9,407 bases of DNA from positions 1 to 9,407 of the forward strand of contig QLUN01000021.1 in NCBI GenBank assembly GCA_018725455.1, read 5' to 3'. The DNA comes from Chloroflexota bacterium. GTDB taxonomy: Bacteria > Chloroflexota > Dehalococcoidia > SZUA-161 > SpSt-899. Each line of letters starts with the position of its first letter. Position 1 is the stretch's first letter. The translations under genes and the position numbers were made by a program. The notes under the pieces are model-generated. The model did no database searches. It was not told the DNA's origin and saw only the letters and a list, made by a program, of their open reading frames with translations. Shown here one piece after another: positions 6,940-9,407 of the stretch.

Positions 6940-8874
6940 ATGCTCGACACCGAAACCAAACGCCGCATCGACACCGCCCGCGATATCCTTGTAGGCAAGG
7001 TGCCTGATCCAAAATCGCAGGTCGAGCAGATCACCATTGCCCTGATCTACAAGTTCATGGACGACATGGACGCTGAGAGTGAAGAGCTCGGCGGCAAGCG
7101 CAAGTTCTTCGCCGGCGAATTCGCCCGCTACGGCTGGGCAAAGCTGATGCGTTCCGGGCTCGGCGGCCACGAGATCCTGAAACTCTACGCCGAGGCCATT
7201 ACGAAGATGCCGGAGAACCCCGGCATTCCACCTCTCTTCCGCGCGATCTTCAAGAACGCCTATCTGCCTTATCGCGACCCGGAGACCCTGCGCGCTTTCC
7301 TCAAGATCATCGGCGAGTTCGAATACGATCACTCCGAACGCCTCGGCGACGCCTTCGAGTATCTGCTCTCCGTTCTCGATTCGCAGGGCGATGCCGGGCA
7401 GTTCCGCACGCCGCGCCACATCATCGACTTCATCGTTGCGATCGTCGACCCGAAGAAGAACGAGGCCATCCTCGACCCCGCCTGCGGCACCGCTGGGTTC
7501 CTGATCTCGTCCTACAAGCACATCCTTCGCGCCAACACCGACGCCAACGGGGACTCCACCCTGACGCCGGACGACAAGGGTCGCCTCGCGAAGAACTTCA
7601 AGGGTTACGACATCTCGCCCGACATGGTGCGCCTGTCGCTGGTGAACCTCTACCTGCACGGCTTCACGGATCCGCACATTGACGAGTACGACACCCTCAC
7701 CTCCGAGGACAAGTGGAACGAGCTCGCCGATGTGATCCTCGCCAATCCACCCTTCATGTCGCCGAAAGGTGGCATCAAGCCGCACAAGCGCTTTTCTGTG
7801 CAATCCAAGCGCAGCGAGGTGCTGTTCGTGGACTACATGGCCGAGCACCTGACCCCTGGCGGTCGTGCCGGCATCATCGTGCCCGAGGGCATCATCTTTC
7901 AGAGCCAGAACGCATACAAACAACTGCGGCAGATGCTGGTGGAGGAGTATCTCGTCGCCGTCGTCTCCCTACCGGCGGGCGTGTTCAACCCCTATTCCGG
8001 CGTCAAGACTTCCGTCCTGATTCTCGACAAGACAATTGCAAAGCAGAGCGACACGATCGCCTTCTTCAAGATTGAGAACGACGGCTTCGGTCTCGGCGCT
8101 CAGCGCCGCGCCATCGAAAAGAATGACCTCCCGCAGGTCGCGGCTGAGCTTGCCGAATATCTCGCCAAACTCCGCGCACGCGAACCGCTTGAGGAATTGC
8201 AGCCCACCCTCGGCCTGATAGTGGCGAAGGAGAAGATCGCCGCGAATGGTGAATACAACCTGAGCGGGGAGCGGTATCGGGAGAGGGTTGCATCAACCTC
8301 AACTTACCCGCTGGTGCCAGTTCGGCGATTCATGAAAGAGGGAGTAAAGACCGTCGATCCTCGAAACACTCCCGACGAGTTGTTCGAGTTGTGGAGCATT
8401 CCTGCTTTTGACGCGGGGCGGACGGAATTGCTGCGCGGCGGAGAAATCGGGTCCCAAAAGAAGCTTGTCGCTCCTGGCGACGTTTTGTTGTCACGCATCA
8501 TCCCGCACATCCGCCGAGGATGGGTGGTTCGCGAGAATGCGGACGGTCGGCGACAGCTTGCGTCGACCGAGTGGATCGTCTTTGCGAGCGATGAGGTTGT
8601 GCCCGAGTTTCTTCGTCAAGTTCTCATTTCGGATTTCTTCCACGTGCCCTTCATGCAGACGATTACTGGGGTCGGCGGTTCACTCTCCCGTGCCAACCCA
8701 GCAGCGGTTGGAGAGATCCAAATCCCCCTCCCGCCCCTGGATGTGCAGAAGGAGATCGTGGCTGAGATCGAGGGCTACCAGGAGGAAATTAGGAATTACG
8801 AATTACAAATTACGAAATGCCGCGAGAAGATTACCAAGGCGGTGAGCAAGGTTTGGGACGGCGATGAAGACTGA
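6940..8874 (+). CDS. hsdM: Type I DNA adenine methylase fused to one HsdS target-recognition domain (HsdM-S)
   Basis: A 644-aa fusion. Residues 1-150 form the HsdM N-terminal helical domain; the N6-adenine methylase core has motif I DPACGTAGF (179-187) for S-adenosylmethionine and catalytic motif IV NPPF (269-272). The block NLSGERYR (440-447) closes the M part. Residues about 455-597 are a single HsdS target-recognition domain (QKKLVAPGDVLLSRI at 506-520), followed by a conserved helical region beginning LPPLDVQKEIVAEIE (597-611) and ending in a coiled-coil-like tail. An ordinary HsdS has two target domains; this has one, so two copies would have to pair to read a bipartite site, or the second half has been lost. 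The tail residues 618-625 (RNYELQIT) are encoded by an inverted-repeat arm. AGGA at 6931-6934 lies 5 bases before the ATG. The stop overlaps the next gene by 11 bases. Confidence 0.9.
   Translation: MLDTETKRRIDTARDILVGKVPDPKSQVEQITIALIYKFMDDMDAESEELGGKRKFFAGEFARYGWAKLMRSGLGGHEILKLYAEAITKMPENPGIPPLFRAIFKNAYLPYRDPETLRAFLKIIGEFEYDHSERLGDAFEYLLSVLDSQGDAGQFRTPRHIIDFIVAIVDPKKNEAILDPACGTAGFLISSYKHILRANTDANGDSTLTPDDKGRLAKNFKGYDISPDMVRLSLVNLYLHGFTDPHIDEYDTLTSEDKWNELADVILANPPFMSPKGGIKPHKRFSVQSKRSEVLFVDYMAEHLTPGGRAGIIVPEGIIFQSQNAYKQLRQMLVEEYLVAVVSLPAGVFNPYSGVKTSVLILDKTIAKQSDTIAFFKIENDGFGLGAQRRAIEKNDLPQVAAELAEYLAKLRAREPLEELQPTLGLIVAKEKIAANGEYNLSGERYRERVASTSTYPLVPVRRFMKEGVKTVDPRNTPDELFELWSIPAFDAGRTELLRGGEIGSQKKLVAPGDVLLSRIIPHIRRGWVVRENADGRRQLASTEWIVFASDEVVPEFLRQVLISDFFHVPFMQTITGVGGSLSRANPAAVGEIQIPLPPLDVQKEIVAEIEGYQEEIRNYELQITKCREKITKAVSKVWDGDED
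8792..8818 (+). repeat. Left arm of an inverted repeat flanking the four-helix-bundle gene
   Basis: This 27-base arm matches the reverse complement of 9224-9250 at 21 positions, with the blocks GGAATTACGAA and AATTACGAA conserved. It is read in frame as part of the HsdM-S tail, giving the NYELQIT type of peptide that such AATTACGAA repeats usually encode. Confidence 0.75.
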
Positions 8875-9232
8875 GAACATCATCCAAACGAAGAGCTATG
8901 CACTCGCCGTTCGAATCGTGCGGCTTTATCAGCACTTGTCGACAGAGAAGAAGGAATACGTCTTGTCCAAGCAGGTACTGCGCTGCGGAACGAGCATCGG
9001 CGCCAATGTGGAGGAAGCCATTGGCGGACAGTCTCGGGCGGACTTCGTTGCCAAGCTTGCCATCGCCTACAAAGAGGCACGGGAAACCTCCTATTGGCTA
9101 CGCCTGCTCAAAGACACCGATTACCTGACCGCCGCGCAGTTCGAGAGCATCCACGCCGACGCGGAAGAAATCTGCCGCATCATCGCCGCCATACAAAAGT
9201 CTACCAAGGAAAAGAGTGATGCCAATTCGTAA
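8864..9232 (+). CDS. Four-helix-bundle protein of the 23S rRNA-intervening-sequence (S23/IVP) family
   Basis: A 122-aa protein with the family signature CGTSIGANVEEAIGGQS (about 46-62) and then KLAIAYKEARETSYWLRLL (68-86), predicted as four amphipathic helices. Family members form small ring-like oligomers with a basic surface. They are found in insertions within 23S rRNA genes, beside diversity-generating retroelements (as Avd), and scattered singly in genomes; the role of solitary copies is unknown. No reverse transcriptase or variable repeat is seen here. The ATG at 8864 overlaps the hsdM-S stop by 11 bases with no clear ribosome site, suggesting coupled translation. The 3' end overlaps the next frame by 14 bases and runs into the right inverted-repeat arm. 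Its place inside an HsdS region suggests an insertion rather than a working part of the restriction enzyme. Confidence 0.9.
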   Translation: MKTENIIQTKSYALAVRIVRLYQHLSTEKKEYVLSKQVLRCGTSIGANVEEAIGGQSRADFVAKLAIAYKEARETSYWLRLLKDTDYLTAAQFESIHADAEEICRIIAAIQKSTKEKSDANS

Positions 9233-9407
9233 TTCTCATTTCGTAATTCCAAATTGGTTCCCCCTGCCACCCCTCGCCACGCAGCAATCTATCGTCGCCG
9301 AGATCGAAGCCGAGCAAGCCCTCGTCACGGCCAACCGCGGGTTGATTCAGCGCTTCGAGAAGAAGATCCAGGCCACCCTCACCCGCGTCTGGGGCGAGGA
9401 CGAACAA
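9219..9407 (+). CDS. hsdS: C-terminal conserved-region fragment of a type I specificity subunit, running off the window
   Basis: From the ATG at 9219 (AAGGA at 9206-9210, 8 bases upstream) the frame stays open to the last base, 63 codons. The first 13 residues (MPIRNSHFVIPNW) come from the right inverted-repeat arm and its edge. From FPLPPLATQQSIVAEIEAEQ onward it is a typical HsdS terminal conserved region, ending RVWGEDEQ at the window edge. It aligns without a gap to residues 596-643 of HsdM-S. No target-recognition domain precedes it. It is either a remnant of the second half of HsdS separated by the four-helix-bundle insert, or a short expressed helix that could pair with the HsdM-S tail. 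The stop codon is outside the window. Confidence 0.6.
   Translation, partial: MPIRNSHFVIPNWFPLPPLATQQSIVAEIEAEQALVTANRGLIQRFEKKIQATLTRVWGEDEQ
9224..9250 (-). repeat. Right arm of the inverted repeat flanking the four-helix-bundle gene
   Basis: Reverse complement of the arm at 8792-8818 at 21 of 27 positions. It supplies the stop codon of the four-helix-bundle gene (TAA at 9230-9232) and, in another frame, the first codons of the HsdS fragment that starts at 9219. Confidence 0.75.

Larger units (their letters stand above)
8792..9250 (+). mobile_element. Candidate inverted-repeat-bounded unit carrying a four-helix-bundle gene
   Basis: The unit is 459 bases, bounded by the two arms and containing the complete small gene at 8864-9232 plus a 45-base stretch encoding an HsdS-like tail. 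HsdS conserved-region sequence lies on both sides. No transposase or recombinase is encoded and no target duplication was found, so mobility is inferred only from the repeats, the gene family (known as an insert in 23S rRNA genes) and the disrupted surroundings. Confidence 0.4.

Noticed and set aside
8864..9232. Possible diversity-generating retroelement accessory protein (Avd)
   Set aside because: The protein is of the same fold family, but no reverse transcriptase, template repeat or variable repeat is visible nearby.

Overview
The window is a stretch of bacterial chromosome that reads as a defence island. Two DNA-modification and restriction modules lie head to tail on the + strand. No rRNA, tRNA, CRISPR array or replication gene is visible, so the host cannot be named. 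The dispersed intergenic repeats and the four-helix-bundle insert are typical of environmental bacteria with many accessory genes, but that is only a hint.

Positions 1-319 hold no recognisable gene, only a possible promoter (-10 TATAAT at 191-196). Module 1 (about 320-4126) is visibly more AT-rich than what follows. It is a tightly packed four-gene run: a ParB-like protein with an N-terminal ParB motif and a helix-turn-helix; a 284-aa protein with a probable PD-(D/E)XK nuclease core, which I do not recognise as a named family; a Vsr-type endonuclease lacking all four zinc ligands of E. coli Vsr; and a C5-cytosine DNA methyltransferase. Overlaps and gaps of only a few bases suggest one transcript and coupled translation. 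I infer a modification-dependent restriction or defence unit in which the methyltransferase marks self DNA and one or both nucleases act on unmarked or mismatched DNA. The ParB-like protein would be a DNA-bound regulator or sensor.

The 188-base gap at 4127-4314 contains a folded structure strongly resembling an integron attC site (4220-4280). Module 2 (4315-9407) is GC-rich with different codon use. It is a type I restriction-modification locus: hsdR (nuclease-translocase), then an hsdM gene fused in frame to one target-recognition domain and one conserved region of HsdS. A 56-base palindromic repeat lies between hsdR and hsdM. At the end of the locus a small gene of the 23S rRNA-intervening-sequence / four-helix-bundle family lies between two partial HsdS conserved regions. 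It is bounded by 27-base imperfect inverted repeats at 8792-8818 and 9224-9250. The second HsdS tail begins at 9219 within the right-hand repeat area and runs off the window.

The main points of interest are the four-gene ParB/nuclease/Vsr/Dcm unit, the attC-like site between the modules, and the rearranged specificity region with its inverted-repeat-bounded four-helix-bundle insert.
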